Source: Anaerolineae bacterium
Lineage (GTDB): Bacteria > Chloroflexota > Anaerolineae > Anaerolineales > UBA4823
Length of the DNA: 48,317 nucleotides
Direction: 5' to 3'
Assembly (NCBI GenBank): GCA_003130835.1
Contig: QEXX01000049.1
Span: 1 to 48,317 of the forward strand
This document shows positions 25,715 through 32,925 of this stretch, piece after piece (positions within the stretch are counted from its first letter, which is position 1; each line of letters opens with the position of its first letter). The translations under genes were made by a program, and so were the position numbers. Below the pieces are notes generated by a model. That model was not told where the DNA came from. It did no database searches and saw only the letters and a list, made by a program, of their open reading frames with translations.

Positions 25715-26060
25715 CGGGTTTCGGTACGCTTGCTAGCCCTCGCTACTCAACCCGCGTGACACACATGGGTCGAGTTGGTGGGTGCTCTTCCTGCTATATC
25801 GAGACCCCTAGCGGCGGGTTTCGGTACGCTACGCTACTCAACCCGCATGACACACGTGGGTCGAGTCGGCGGGTGTTCTTCCCGCCGTACCGAGACCCTA
25901 GCAGCGGGTTTCGGTACGCTACGCTACTCAACCCGCACGACACACGTGGGTCGAGTCGGTGGGTGCTCTTCCTGCCATATCGAGACCCTAGCAGCGGGTT
26001 TCGGTACACTCGCTAGCGCTCGCTACTCAAACCGCTTTGTGCACGTGGGTCGAGGGCTTC
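25715..26060. repeat. Tandem array of the 90-100 bp structured repeat (copy set 1)
   Basis: Units begin with CGGGTTTCGG at 25715, 25815, 25905 and 25995: periods 100, 90 and 90, with a degenerate last unit. The 90-bp units lack ten bases around the GCTAGC word. Each unit has three nested or adjacent hairpins: ACTCAACCC/GGGTCGAGT, GGCGGG/CCCGCC, and a 12-13 bp helix joining GTACCGAGACCC of one unit to GGGTTTCGGTAC of the next. The same repeat recurs at 29380-29700 in the same orientation. Confidence 0.85.
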
Positions 26061-26093
26061 AGCTCGTATCACCACCCCGAAGCAGGAAAAATG

Positions 26094-26166
26094 CCTCATC
26101 CCCACCTCTTCTCCCTTAGGGAGAAAGGTGCAAAACGCCCCTCGACCATCGGGCGAGGGGGAGGTA
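26094..26166. repeat. Palindromic intergenic element
   Basis: TTCTCCC-TTA-GGGAGAA (26109-26125) and CCCCTCG/CGAGGGG (26138-26144 with 26154-26160). The word cctcatcccc at its left edge recurs at 29344. It may act as a bidirectional terminator between the converging degV and methyltransferase genes. Confidence 0.5.
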
Positions 26167-26206
26167 GCGCATAGCTGACTGCCGAGTGCCTGGGCAGAGA
26201 GGCTGT

Positions 26207-27103
26207 TTAGCTTCCCAACCCGTTCTGAATTTTATATGGAGCGATTCTCGCTTCGGCGAGCTTAACATAGGTCGGGTCAATTTCATAACCTACGTACTTT
26301 CTGCCCGACTTCAGCGCCGCAATCGCGGTAGAGCCGCTTCCCATGAACGGGTCTAACACAATGTCTCCGGTGTAGGTGTAGAGCTGAATCAACCGATAGG
26401 GTAACTCAATCGGAAACGGGGCGGGATGGCCAACCTTTTTTGCCGACTCTGGGTTCATCATCCAAACCGATTTGGTCCACTCCATGAACTGCTCACGGGT
26501 GATGGTATCCGCTTTCCCGTTCGGTTTTTTGCGTGAGAACGTCCCCTTCGAGAAGACCAGGATGTACTCATGCGTATCCCGTAGCACCGGATTTTTGGCA
26601 GACTGCCAACTGCCCCATGCCATTGAGACGCCTGCTCCCGCCCCTTTGTACCAAATGATCTCACCCCGCATCTGATAGCCGATCTCGATCATCATCAGCG
26701 ATAGATAATCTGAGAGGGGAATATAGGGCTTTCTCCCTAAATTAGCTACATTGATACACGCCCTGCCCCCATAGACCAAAACCCGATAGGTCTCTGTAAA
26801 GACCTTGCGCAATAGATGCAGATATTCTTCGAGCGTCAAATCTTCATCGTATTCTTTGGTCGCGTTATATGGAGGTGAAGTGACCATCAGGTGAACCGAG
26901 TTATCGGGGATTTCCCGCATGTTCTCGGACGTTCCCAGTAGAATGGTGTTTTCATAGGCTGCCGGAAAAGGTTGTTCCGGGAGCGGGGCAACATGCTCCT
27001 GCTGCGAGAACTCGGCATAGAGCCTCGAGTTGTAATAGGTTGAGGAGTCATGGCTGATCCTTGTCGGAGTGCCGAATTTACTTGTCTTCGAACCTTTTTT
27101 CAT
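26207..27103 (-). CDS. Beta-class DNA methyltransferase (probably N4-cytosine)
   Basis: 298 residues from the ATG at 27103 (AAGG nine bases upstream). The catalytic motif IV T-S-P-P-Y-N (75-80) comes before the S-adenosylmethionine motif I D-P-F-M-G-S-G-S-T near residue 262, which is the beta-class order. S-P-P-Y is the usual form in N4-cytosine enzymes, D-P-P-Y in N6-adenine ones, so m4C is preferred. The middle part holds the target recognition domain. No endonuclease gene adjoins it, so it looks solitary. Its promoter carries a palindrome. Confidence 0.87.
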   Translation of the reverse strand: MKKGSKTSKFGTPTRISHDSSTYYNSRLYAEFSQQEHVAPLPEQPFPAAYENTILLGTSENMREIPDNSVHLMVTSPPYNATKEYDEDLTLEEYLHLLRKVFTETYRVLVYGGRACINVANLGRKPYIPLSDYLSLMMIEIGYQMRGEIIWYKGAGAGVSMAWGSWQSAKNPVLRDTHEYILVFSKGTFSRKKPNGKADTITREQFMEWTKSVWMMNPESAKKVGHPAPFPIELPYRLIQLYTYTGDIVLDPFMGSGSTAIAALKSGRKYVGYEIDPTYVKLAEARIAPYKIQNGLGS

Positions 27104-27137
27104 GCTTGTGCCTTGTTGCTTGGAAACCGATAACGCA

Positions 27138-27160
27138 ATTTTAACACTTGCACAGTGCAA
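27138..27160 (-). promoter_or_regulatory. Operator-like palindrome in the methyltransferase promoter
   Basis: TTGCAC-A-GTGCAA (27148-27160) is a perfect 13-bp palindrome five bases upstream of a -10-like TAAAAT (27143-27138, minus strand), where a repressor would block transcription. Confidence 0.45.
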
Positions 27161-27348
27161 ACAATTAGGGAAAATGGATTTTATGGGTCATCCCAAAACT
27201 ATCCTGTTGGAAATGCCCAATAACAAAAAACTCCTCGATCAGGCTTATGTTGAGCCATGAGCGAGATGCACGGGAAATTTTGCTACCTTACTCCTGCATA
27301 AACAATTCTCTACGACCCCTCCCTTACGGAGCTGTTAGCCCGTTTGGC

Positions 27349-27377
27349 TTGACAGGCAGGTTTGGACGTGCTACATT
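27349..27377 (+). promoter_or_regulatory. Roadblock operon promoter
   Basis: TTGACA (27349-27354), 17-nt spacer, TACATT (27372-27377), 39 bases before the ATG. Confidence 0.6.
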
Positions 27378-27416
27378 AAGCCTGTATTTCAATCTCTCAC
27401 CAAAGAAGGACGTGGG

Positions 27417-27797
27417 ATGGAATCGCTAAGCAAAACTCGGGCGCAACTGATGGTCGAGCGGTTACGCGACCTACAAGCCTCCTCACCCGACATCGAAGCC
27501 TCGGCCGTGGTCAGCGTGGACGGTTTGATTATCGCCTCGGCGCTGCCGCAAGGGGTTGAGGAAGATCGCGTTTCAGCAATGTCGGCTGCCATGCTCTCTT
27601 TGGGAGAGCGAATCGCCATGGAACTCGGACGTGGTCAACTCGATCAGGTATACATCAAGGGGGAGCAAGGCTATGTGATCTTGATGTCGGTCGGAGAAGA
27701 AGCGGTGCTCACCGCCTTAGCGCGGGAGCAAGCCAAACTTGGTTTGATTTTCCTCGATATGCGCCGCGCCGCGGCTGACCTAACCAAGCTGATCTAA
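27417..27797 (+). CDS. Roadblock/LC7 domain protein
   Basis: 126 residues, a single Roadblock/LC7 domain. The pattern S-A-V-V-S-V-D-G-L-I-I-A-S-A-L-P-Q-G (about 28-45), the central helix A-M-S-A-A-M-L-S-L-G-E-R, and G-E-Q-G-Y-V-I-L-M-S-V-G are typical of MglB-like regulators, which act on small Ras-like GTPases. No mglA-type GTPase is adjacent. It has its own promoter and AAGGA upstream, and the V4R gene follows after ten bases, so they probably act together. Confidence 0.85.
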   Translation: MESLSKTRAQLMVERLRDLQASSPDIEASAVVSVDGLIIASALPQGVEEDRVSAMSAAMLSLGERIAMELGRGQLDQVYIKGEQGYVILMSVGEEAVLTALAREQAKLGLIFLDMRRAAADLTKLI

Positions 27798-27807
27798 GGA
27801 AAAGACC

Positions 27808-28443
27808 ATGGAACCGATACCCAAAAGTGGCTACTACTACGCCAATAAATTTGCCCTCATCACCCTGAAAGCCCTGGAAGAAGTGATGGGCAAAAACGGC
27901 GTCAATGCAATCCTTAATCTAGCACATCTTCCCCACTTGATCGATCAATATCCCCCCGACAATTTAGAACGCGAGTTCGACTTTGCCGATTTTTCCGCCA
28001 TCAATTGGGCGTTGGAAGAAATGTACGGTCCTCGCGGCGGGCGAGGCTTAGCATTGCGCGCCGGTCGGGCAACCTTTGCCGATGCTTTACGCAATTTCGG
28101 CGCCTTGGCTGGGGTGGGCGACCTTGCCTTCAAAGTCTTGCCCCTTGAGATCAAATTGCGCATCGGTCTGCCAGCCATGGCGAAAATTTTCACCCAACTG
28201 ACCGATCAATACAGCACGGTGCAGGAATACGAGGACGAGTTTGTCTATACCATCCATCGTTGCCCGGTTTGCTGGGGGCGCTCTGGGGTGGATAAACCGG
28301 TTTGCTTTATCGCCACCGGCTTGCTTCAAGGCAGTCTGAAGTGGGTCTCCGGGGGGTTAGAGTTTCGGGTGACCGAGACGAAATGTATTGCCATGGGTGA
28401 CCCAACCTGTGATTTTGTTATCCCCAAAAAGCCCATTGGCTAA
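27808..28443 (+). CDS. V4R (4-vinyl reductase-like) domain protein
   Basis: 211 residues. The C-terminal ~80 residues fit the V4R small-molecule-binding domain: G-G-L-E-F-R-V-T-E-T-K-C-I-A-M-G with G-D-P-T-C-D-F close to the end. Further Cys lie in C-P-V-C-W and K-P-V-C-F, possible metal ligands. The N-terminal ~110 residues are helical and family-specific. V4R domains sense hydrocarbons or aid tetrapyrrole synthesis; with a Roadblock protein just upstream, a sensory role is more likely. No catalytic function is claimed. Confidence 0.75.
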   Translation: MEPIPKSGYYYANKFALITLKALEEVMGKNGVNAILNLAHLPHLIDQYPPDNLEREFDFADFSAINWALEEMYGPRGGRGLALRAGRATFADALRNFGALAGVGDLAFKVLPLEIKLRIGLPAMAKIFTQLTDQYSTVQEYEDEFVYTIHRCPVCWGRSGVDKPVCFIATGLLQGSLKWVSGGLEFRVTETKCIAMGDPTCDFVIPKKPIG

Positions 28444-28506
28444 GGTCATCGCTCGACTCCCTGGCGCGGCAAATCCTCATCGTCTCCCCATCGCTTGGGG
28501 GCAGGT

Positions 28507-29247
28507 ATGAAGTATGTGGTTGTCATCCCCACTTATAACGAAGCACACAATTTGCCCCCGTTGGTGGAAGCGATTCGCCGGTTGCCCCAAGATTTTCATC
28601 TCTTAATCGTGGACGACAACAGTCCCGATGGCAGCGGAGAGATAGCGGAGGAGCTGGCAAAAAACCATCCCCAGCGCGTGACGGTCTTGCACCGCCCAAG
28701 CAAGCTTGGCTTGGGAAGCGCCTATCGGCTCGGATTCGCCCAAGCCTTGCGGCACGGCGCCGATGTCATTGCGCAAATGGACGCCGATTTTTCCCACCCT
28801 CCTCAAAAATTGAGCGAATTAGTCGAAGCCCTGCAAAGTTGTGATGTAGCCATGGGTTCCCGTTACGTGCCCGGCGGGGGGGTCGACCGGCATTGGCCGT
28901 TGTGGCGCAAAGGGCTTTCTGCCTTTGGCAATTGGTATGCACGCACCATTCTGGGCATCCCAATCCGCGATGTTACCGGGGGGTTTCGCGTGTGGCGCCG
29001 CGAGGTTTTACAAGCCATGCCGTTCCAGCAAGGAAATTCCCAGGGCTACATTTTTCAGGTAGAAATGGCGTATTTAGCCTATCGCTTAGGCTTTGTCGTA
29101 CGCGAAATCCCCTTTTATTTTGCCGATCGGCATCAAGGTCGATCCAAGATGTCATTAAGCATTCAACTTGAGGCAGCCTATAAAGTGTGGCTGCTTCGCT
29201 TTGCCTATGCCTCCCTGCGCCCGATGCGGAAATCTTCGCTCGGATAG
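28507..29247 (+). CDS. GT2 polyprenol-phosphate mannosyltransferase-like glycosyltransferase
   Basis: 246 residues from the ATG at 28507; the TTG four codons earlier is less likely. It is a family 2 transferase of the dolichol/polyprenol-phosphate mannose synthase type without a membrane extension: V-V-I-P-T-Y-N-E-A-H-N-L, V-D-D-N-S-P-D-G-S-G near 37-46, the metal motif Q-M-D-A-D-F-S-H-P-P, then G-S-R-Y-V-P-G-G and D-V-T-G-G-F-R-V-W. It would load a sugar on a lipid carrier for GT-C enzymes such as the one at 44520. Confidence 0.9.
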   Translation: MKYVVVIPTYNEAHNLPPLVEAIRRLPQDFHLLIVDDNSPDGSGEIAEELAKNHPQRVTVLHRPSKLGLGSAYRLGFAQALRHGADVIAQMDADFSHPPQKLSELVEALQSCDVAMGSRYVPGGGVDRHWPLWRKGLSAFGNWYARTILGIPIRDVTGGFRVWRREVLQAMPFQQGNSQGYIFQVEMAYLAYRLGFVVREIPFYFADRHQGRSKMSLSIQLEAAYKVWLLRFAYASLRPMRKSSLG

Positions 29248-29711
29248 AGCCGAATTTTCCTGCCGCTCCCGGTAAAGGGCGTTGGCTAAGAAAGGCAGGG
29301 AGTCTTTTGAATCCTCTTGGGTTTGCTTAGAAATTGTTTAATTCCCTCATCCCCGACCCTTCTCCCTAAGGAAGAAGGGAGTTCAACCCGCATGACACAC
29401 GTGGGTCGAGTTGGCGGGTGTTCTTCCCGCCGTACCGAGACCCCTAGCAGCGGGTTTCGGTACGCTCGCTAGCGCTTGCTACTCAACCCGCATGACACAC
29501 GTGGGTCGAGTTGGCGGGTGTTCTTTCCACCGCATCGAGACCCCTAGCAGCGGGTTTCGGTGCGCTCGCTAGCGCTTGCTACTCAAACCGCATGACACAC
29601 GTGGGTCGAGTAGGCGGGTGCTCTTCCCGCCGTACCGAGACCCCTAGCAGCGGGTTTCGGTGCGCTCGCTGAGGCTTGCTGCTCAACTTGCGCATCGGAT
29701 GCATCCTGCGC
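29248..29711. other. 464-base gene-free region with repeat array
   Basis: It lies between the converging GT2 and rsmA genes. The first ~95 bases hold no recognisable feature. The rest is the second repeat array (29343-29700). Confidence 0.75.
29343..29700. repeat. Tandem array of the 100-bp structured repeat (copy set 2)
   Basis: It is led by a hairpin CCCTTCT/AGAAGGG (29357-29379). Units then show CGGGTTTCGG at 29451, 29551 and 29651, an exact 100-base period. In the first unit GGCGGG/CCCGCC spans 29413-29431, and a 13-bp helix pairs 29431-29443 with 29452-29464. In the second unit a T-A pair of that helix (29433/29462) becomes C-G (29533/29562), a compensatory change. The orientation is the same as at 25715-26060. 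Confidence 0.85.
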
Positions 29712-30560
29712 TCAGGTCAAGAAAGGCTTAAAACTAGACACCAATCGCCCCCATTCCTCCAATGAAAGGGTTTCCGCACGGCGCTGGGGATCGATTTGGG
29801 CTGCTTCTAACAAGGACTGCACTTGGCTGACGGACAACGCCAGTCCAGCAGCTAGAGCGTTACGCAACGTTTTGCGTTTCTGGCTGAAGCCGGCTTTGGC
29901 TAAGCGGAAAAACAGCTCAGTATCAGTAAGGCGGGGCTTTTCGGCAACTTGCAGGCGCAGAACGGCCGAATCGACTTTGGGTTTGGGGTAAAAAGCCCCA
30001 GCCGGGATGCGCGCCACCATCGAAGGCGTGCCATACAGATGGATGCTCAGGGCAAGCAGACTCATCTCGCCGGGCGAGGCACAAATCCGTTGAGCGACCT
30101 CCAACTGCAGGGTGAGAATCATCTGACGGGGCCGCCGTTTTCCCTCTAGAAGGTGGCGTAGGATAGCTGCCGTGATGTAATAGGGGATATTTGCCACAAC
30201 ACTAAAAGCAGTTGTCCCTTCGTCGAACAGAGCAGCCGGCTCGAGTTGAAGGATATCTCCCTGAATCAAGCGCACATTGGCATAGGGAGATAACACGTCT
30301 CGCAAAGGAGGGATGAGGTCGGCATCCAGTTCAATGGCAACCACCTCACGGGCTGCCTGTGCCAAGAGGACCGTCAAGCTGCCCAGTCCGGCGCCGATCT
30401 CCAGCACAGCCTCCTGATCCGAAAGCTCGGCAGCTTGCATCACCTTGCGTAAACTGGCTTGATCGACTAAAAAGTTTTGCCCCAAGCCTTTCTTGGGGCT
30501 TAATCCATAGCGGCGCAGCAAGAGGGGAACGGAAGGGACAGGCGCAGACGAGGTGCTCAT
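29712..30560 (-). CDS. rsmA: 16S rRNA dimethyladenosine transferase RsmA (KsgA)
   Basis: 282 residues. It dimethylates two adjacent adenines near the 3' end of 16S rRNA during 30S assembly. Signatures are K-K-G-L-G-Q-N-F-L-V-D (about 23-33), the SAM motif V-L-E-I-G-A-G-L-G-S-L-T, and the catalytic V-A-N-I-P-Y-Y-I-T. F-Y-P-K-P-K-V-D-S-A-V-L and A-G-F-S-Q-K-R-K-T-L-R-N-A lie in the second half. The ATG at 30560 overlaps the stop of the LCP gene (ATGA), so the two are coupled; a TTG two codons earlier is rejected. Confidence 0.96.
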   Translation of the reverse strand: MSTSSAPVPSVPLLLRRYGLSPKKGLGQNFLVDQASLRKVMQAAELSDQEAVLEIGAGLGSLTVLLAQAAREVVAIELDADLIPPLRDVLSPYANVRLIQGDILQLEPAALFDEGTTAFSVVANIPYYITAAILRHLLEGKRRPRQMILTLQLEVAQRICASPGEMSLLALSIHLYGTPSMVARIPAGAFYPKPKVDSAVLRLQVAEKPRLTDTELFFRLAKAGFSQKRKTLRNALAAGLALSVSQVQSLLEAAQIDPQRRAETLSLEEWGRLVSSFKPFLT

Positions 30561-31669
30561 GGACAAGCAGGTTCTTCGGGCTGATCAGGCCAGGTGCCGG
30601 CGATAAACTTCTCTACATATTCTCGTAAGGCTTGGTTATCGGCTTGAATGGCAAAAGTCGTTTTCTTGTAGTACGGATTATAAACCCGTCCGGGCGGCAG
30701 CAATTCGGGCGGAAAGCTGGCGAAAAGGATGTTTTCGCGCTTCAAGTGGGGTAACAAGCACGCCAATTGGGTCAACTGCTGCGGACTGAGATCGGTTTGC
30801 ACCGCGCCTTGGAAAGCAGAGATGATCTGGGGAATGCGGGCATACACGCTGGGTTCCTTGAGCTTCGCCCGCAGGGCGCAGAGCACCATGGTTTGATGGT
30901 CCTGACGAGCAAAGTCGCTGTATTTCTTGCGAATGCGGGCAAACCGCAGGGCTTCCTCACCGGTGAAGTGATGTTGTCCGGCCGGGAAGTAACCCAAATC
31001 AATGGTCATGGGGTCTTCGGACGTGCCATCCACCGCTTCAGGCAAGTAAAGATCAATGCCTCCCACCGCATCCACCAATTTGACAAAGGTGTTCATGTTG
31101 ATCGCTCCATAGTGGTCAACCCGCACGCCGAAGTTAAGCTGTAAGGTGCGCGCCAGCAAACCGGGCCCTTCCCCTTCGCCTTGATAATAGCCCATGCCCT
31201 TACCGCCGTAAAAATAGGCTTGATTAAGCTTTCCTTGGGTAATGTTATATTTGGTAGCGATGTCGGGAATTTCTACCCACAAATCGCGCGGAAAGGTTAG
31301 GGCAGTCACTTTGGGGGTGACGAAATCAATGCGCACAACGCGGATGGCATCTGCCAAACCATAATCGTAAGATTGGCCACTATCGGCGCCGATTGCCAGA
31401 ATGTACATCAAGGGCGGACCGCCGCACAGCGGAGCCGGCGTTGCTGTTGCCGTTGCAGTTGGTGGAAGAGCACTGTGCTCTGTACTTACTATAGTCTTGA
31501 CCGGGAGCGGCTCAGTTGGGGTCGCGATTTCTACGGTCGGCGTTGAGGTGGGCAAACCCAAACTGGGTCCCAAAGGCGCTTGCCACTTGCGCAAGAAAAG
31601 TGGGTATCCAAAACCCAAGCCAATCAATAAGAACACGGCTAAAAGCAACAACGCTAATGTCTTCTTCAA
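30557..31669 (-). CDS. LytR-CpsA-Psr (LCP) family cell-wall ligase
   Basis: 370 residues from a TTG at 31669 with GGAAGGG five bases upstream; another TTG at 31693 is possible. There is an N-terminal membrane helix (L-K-K-T-L-A-L-L-L-L), a Thr/Pro linker, then the LCP domain: I-L-A-I-G-A-D, A-D-A-I-R-V-V-R-I-D, and P-R-D-L-W-V-E-I-P. A second Arg-rich stretch E-E-A-L-R-F-A-R-I-R-K-K-Y-S-D-F-A-R-Q is also typical. LCP enzymes attach lipid-linked glycopolymers to peptidoglycan or proteins. Its divergent neighbour is a sugar-phosphate transferase that would start such a polymer. Confidence 0.9.
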   Translation of the reverse strand: MKKTLALLLLAVFLLIGLGFGYPLFLRKWQAPLGPSLGLPTSTPTVEIATPTEPLPVKTIVSTEHSALPPTATATATPAPLCGGPPLMYILAIGADSGQSYDYGLADAIRVVRIDFVTPKVTALTFPRDLWVEIPDIATKYNITQGKLNQAYFYGGKGMGYYQGEGEGPGLLARTLQLNFGVRVDHYGAINMNTFVKLVDAVGGIDLYLPEAVDGTSEDPMTIDLGYFPAGQHHFTGEEALRFARIRKKYSDFARQDHQTMVLCALRAKLKEPSVYARIPQIISAFQGAVQTDLSPQQLTQLACLLPHLKRENILFASFPPELLPPGRVYNPYYKKTTFAIQADNQALREYVEKFIAGTWPDQPEEPACP

Positions 31670-31686
31670 GGTTTCCCTTCCGTTTA

Positions 31687-31715
31687 TTATCAAAAATCAA
31701 CGCAATGAGTATAAT
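31687..31715 (+). promoter_or_regulatory. Promoter of the sugar-phosphate transferase gene
   Basis: TTATCA (31687-31692), 17-nt spacer, TATAAT (31710-31715). It lies in the 74-base divergent gap and overlaps the leader of the LCP gene. Confidence 0.55.
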
Positions 31716-31743
31716 ACTTAATATCCTTAACGGGCATTAAAAG

Positions 31744-32925
31744 ATGTCTCAAAGCGAGCCGCTACCCCCTGCCTCTTCATCAACTCGTCTGAATACCGTT
31801 TGGCTAGCACCTTTTTATGGAGGGCTAAGCTTGTTGTGCGTTGTCGTCTTGGCAAAGCTCGCCCTTTGGCAGGCTATCTCTGCTTCTAGGGTGGGTTTTC
31901 AACAGACGAATGGATGGCTCGGCAACGGCCTGCTCTTCTTCGCGTCCGAATTCCTTTTGGTGAGCCTGATCGCTCTCAGCCTTCAGCAGAGCTTCCGCGC
32001 CGTTCACCTCTCCACCCAAAACAGCTTGCGGGCGGGCTTCTTGGGGGCATGGCTGGCGACACTCCTACCAACCCTCTATCTGTGGAAAACTTCGCTTCCT
32101 TTGGCAATTTGGGGAGTGATGCTTGGCTTCTTGGCTGCATTTTGCGGTGCTTTGCTCGCCACCGCTCGAATCACATCGCTGTGGGAGGAAAATCTGCCAC
32201 CTTCGGCGGAGGCGCAGCAGCGGGTTATGCAGCAGCATCGTCTTTTCTTAGGGGAGGAATGTGCCACCCCCCGCTGGAAACGAGTTTTGGATGTCAGCCT
32301 GTGTCTTTGCAGTGCACTGGTTACCTTGCCTTTGATTTTACTGATCGCCTTCGGCATTTGGCTGGAAGATCCCGGGGCCATTTTCTTTGTCAAGAACTCG
32401 GTGGGCAAATGGGGCAGGAACTTTCGTCAATTGAAGTTCCGCACAATGATCCTAGGTGCGGAAGAAGGGAAAGGCCCAACACTGGCACGCGAGAATGACC
32501 CACGCACCCTGCACTTTGGGCGACTGTTGCGCAAGACCGCCCTTGACGAACTGCCCCAACTATGGAATATCCTGCGCGGCGAGATGAGCTTCGTCGGACC
32601 TCGGCCGCAACGCACTGCTCTGGTCGATACCTATCTCCAAAGCCTGCCCCAATATGTCGAGCGCCATCGCCTGCCACCAGGCTTATCCGGTTTAGCCCAA
32701 GTGGCGGGCAGCTATTATCTCACCCCTCTACAAAAGTTACGCTTTGACCGCGTGTATATCCGCCATGCTAGTTTTGGCTATGACCTACGGTTATTAGCTG
32801 CCGCCTTTGCGCTCACCTTTTACTATCGCTGGAAGCCAGGTTGGGATGGCCGCCTGCCGCGCCGCTGGTTGCATGCTGCCAAACGACCTGCAAACGCCGC
32901 CAGGCTGTCCAAAGCACCGCATTGA
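31744..32925 (+). CDS. Polyprenyl glycosylphosphotransferase (WbaP/WcaJ-like)
   Basis: 393 residues. About four membrane helices fill the first 150 residues. The catalytic domain starts at K-R-V-L-D-V-S-L near 180 with the re-entrant membrane helix, then L-K-F-R-T-M, K-T-A-L-D-E-L-P-Q-L-W-N-I-L-R-G-E-M-S-F-V-G-P-R-P and L-P-P-G-L-S-G-L-A-Q-V, all hallmarks. It moves a sugar phosphate from a nucleotide sugar to undecaprenyl phosphate, the first step of a surface polysaccharide. The last 113 bases overlap the flippase gene on the other strand. Confidence 0.93.
   Translation: MSQSEPLPPASSSTRLNTVWLAPFYGGLSLLCVVVLAKLALWQAISASRVGFQQTNGWLGNGLLFFASEFLLVSLIALSLQQSFRAVHLSTQNSLRAGFLGAWLATLLPTLYLWKTSLPLAIWGVMLGFLAAFCGALLATARITSLWEENLPPSAEAQQRVMQQHRLFLGEECATPRWKRVLDVSLCLCSALVTLPLILLIAFGIWLEDPGAIFFVKNSVGKWGRNFRQLKFRTMILGAEEGKGPTLARENDPRTLHFGRLLRKTALDELPQLWNILRGEMSFVGPRPQRTALVDTYLQSLPQYVERHRLPPGLSGLAQVAGSYYLTPLQKLRFDRVYIRHASFGYDLRLLAAAFALTFYYRWKPGWDGRLPRRWLHAAKRPANAARLSKAPH

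Larger units (their letters stand above)
25676..26206. other. 531-base gene-free region filled with repeats
   Basis: It runs between the degV stop and the methyltransferase stop (convergent genes). It is occupied by a tandem array (25715-26060) and a palindromic element (26094-26166). Frames open here are repeat translations, not genes. Confidence 0.75.
27104..27416. other. 313-base divergent intergenic region
   Basis: It holds the methyltransferase promoter with a palindrome (27138-27160) and the Roadblock operon promoter (27349-27377). A 28-codon frame at 27174-27260 has a weak AGGGA upstream but no recognisable product. Confidence 0.55.

Noticed and set aside
27174-27260. 28-codon gene upstream of the Roadblock gene
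   Set aside because: Weak SD, no promoter, no family resemblance; kept only as a remark in the intergenic entry.
25715-29700. CRISPR array
   Set aside because: Units are 90-100 bases and similar along their whole length; there are no short constant repeats with unique spacers and no cas genes.
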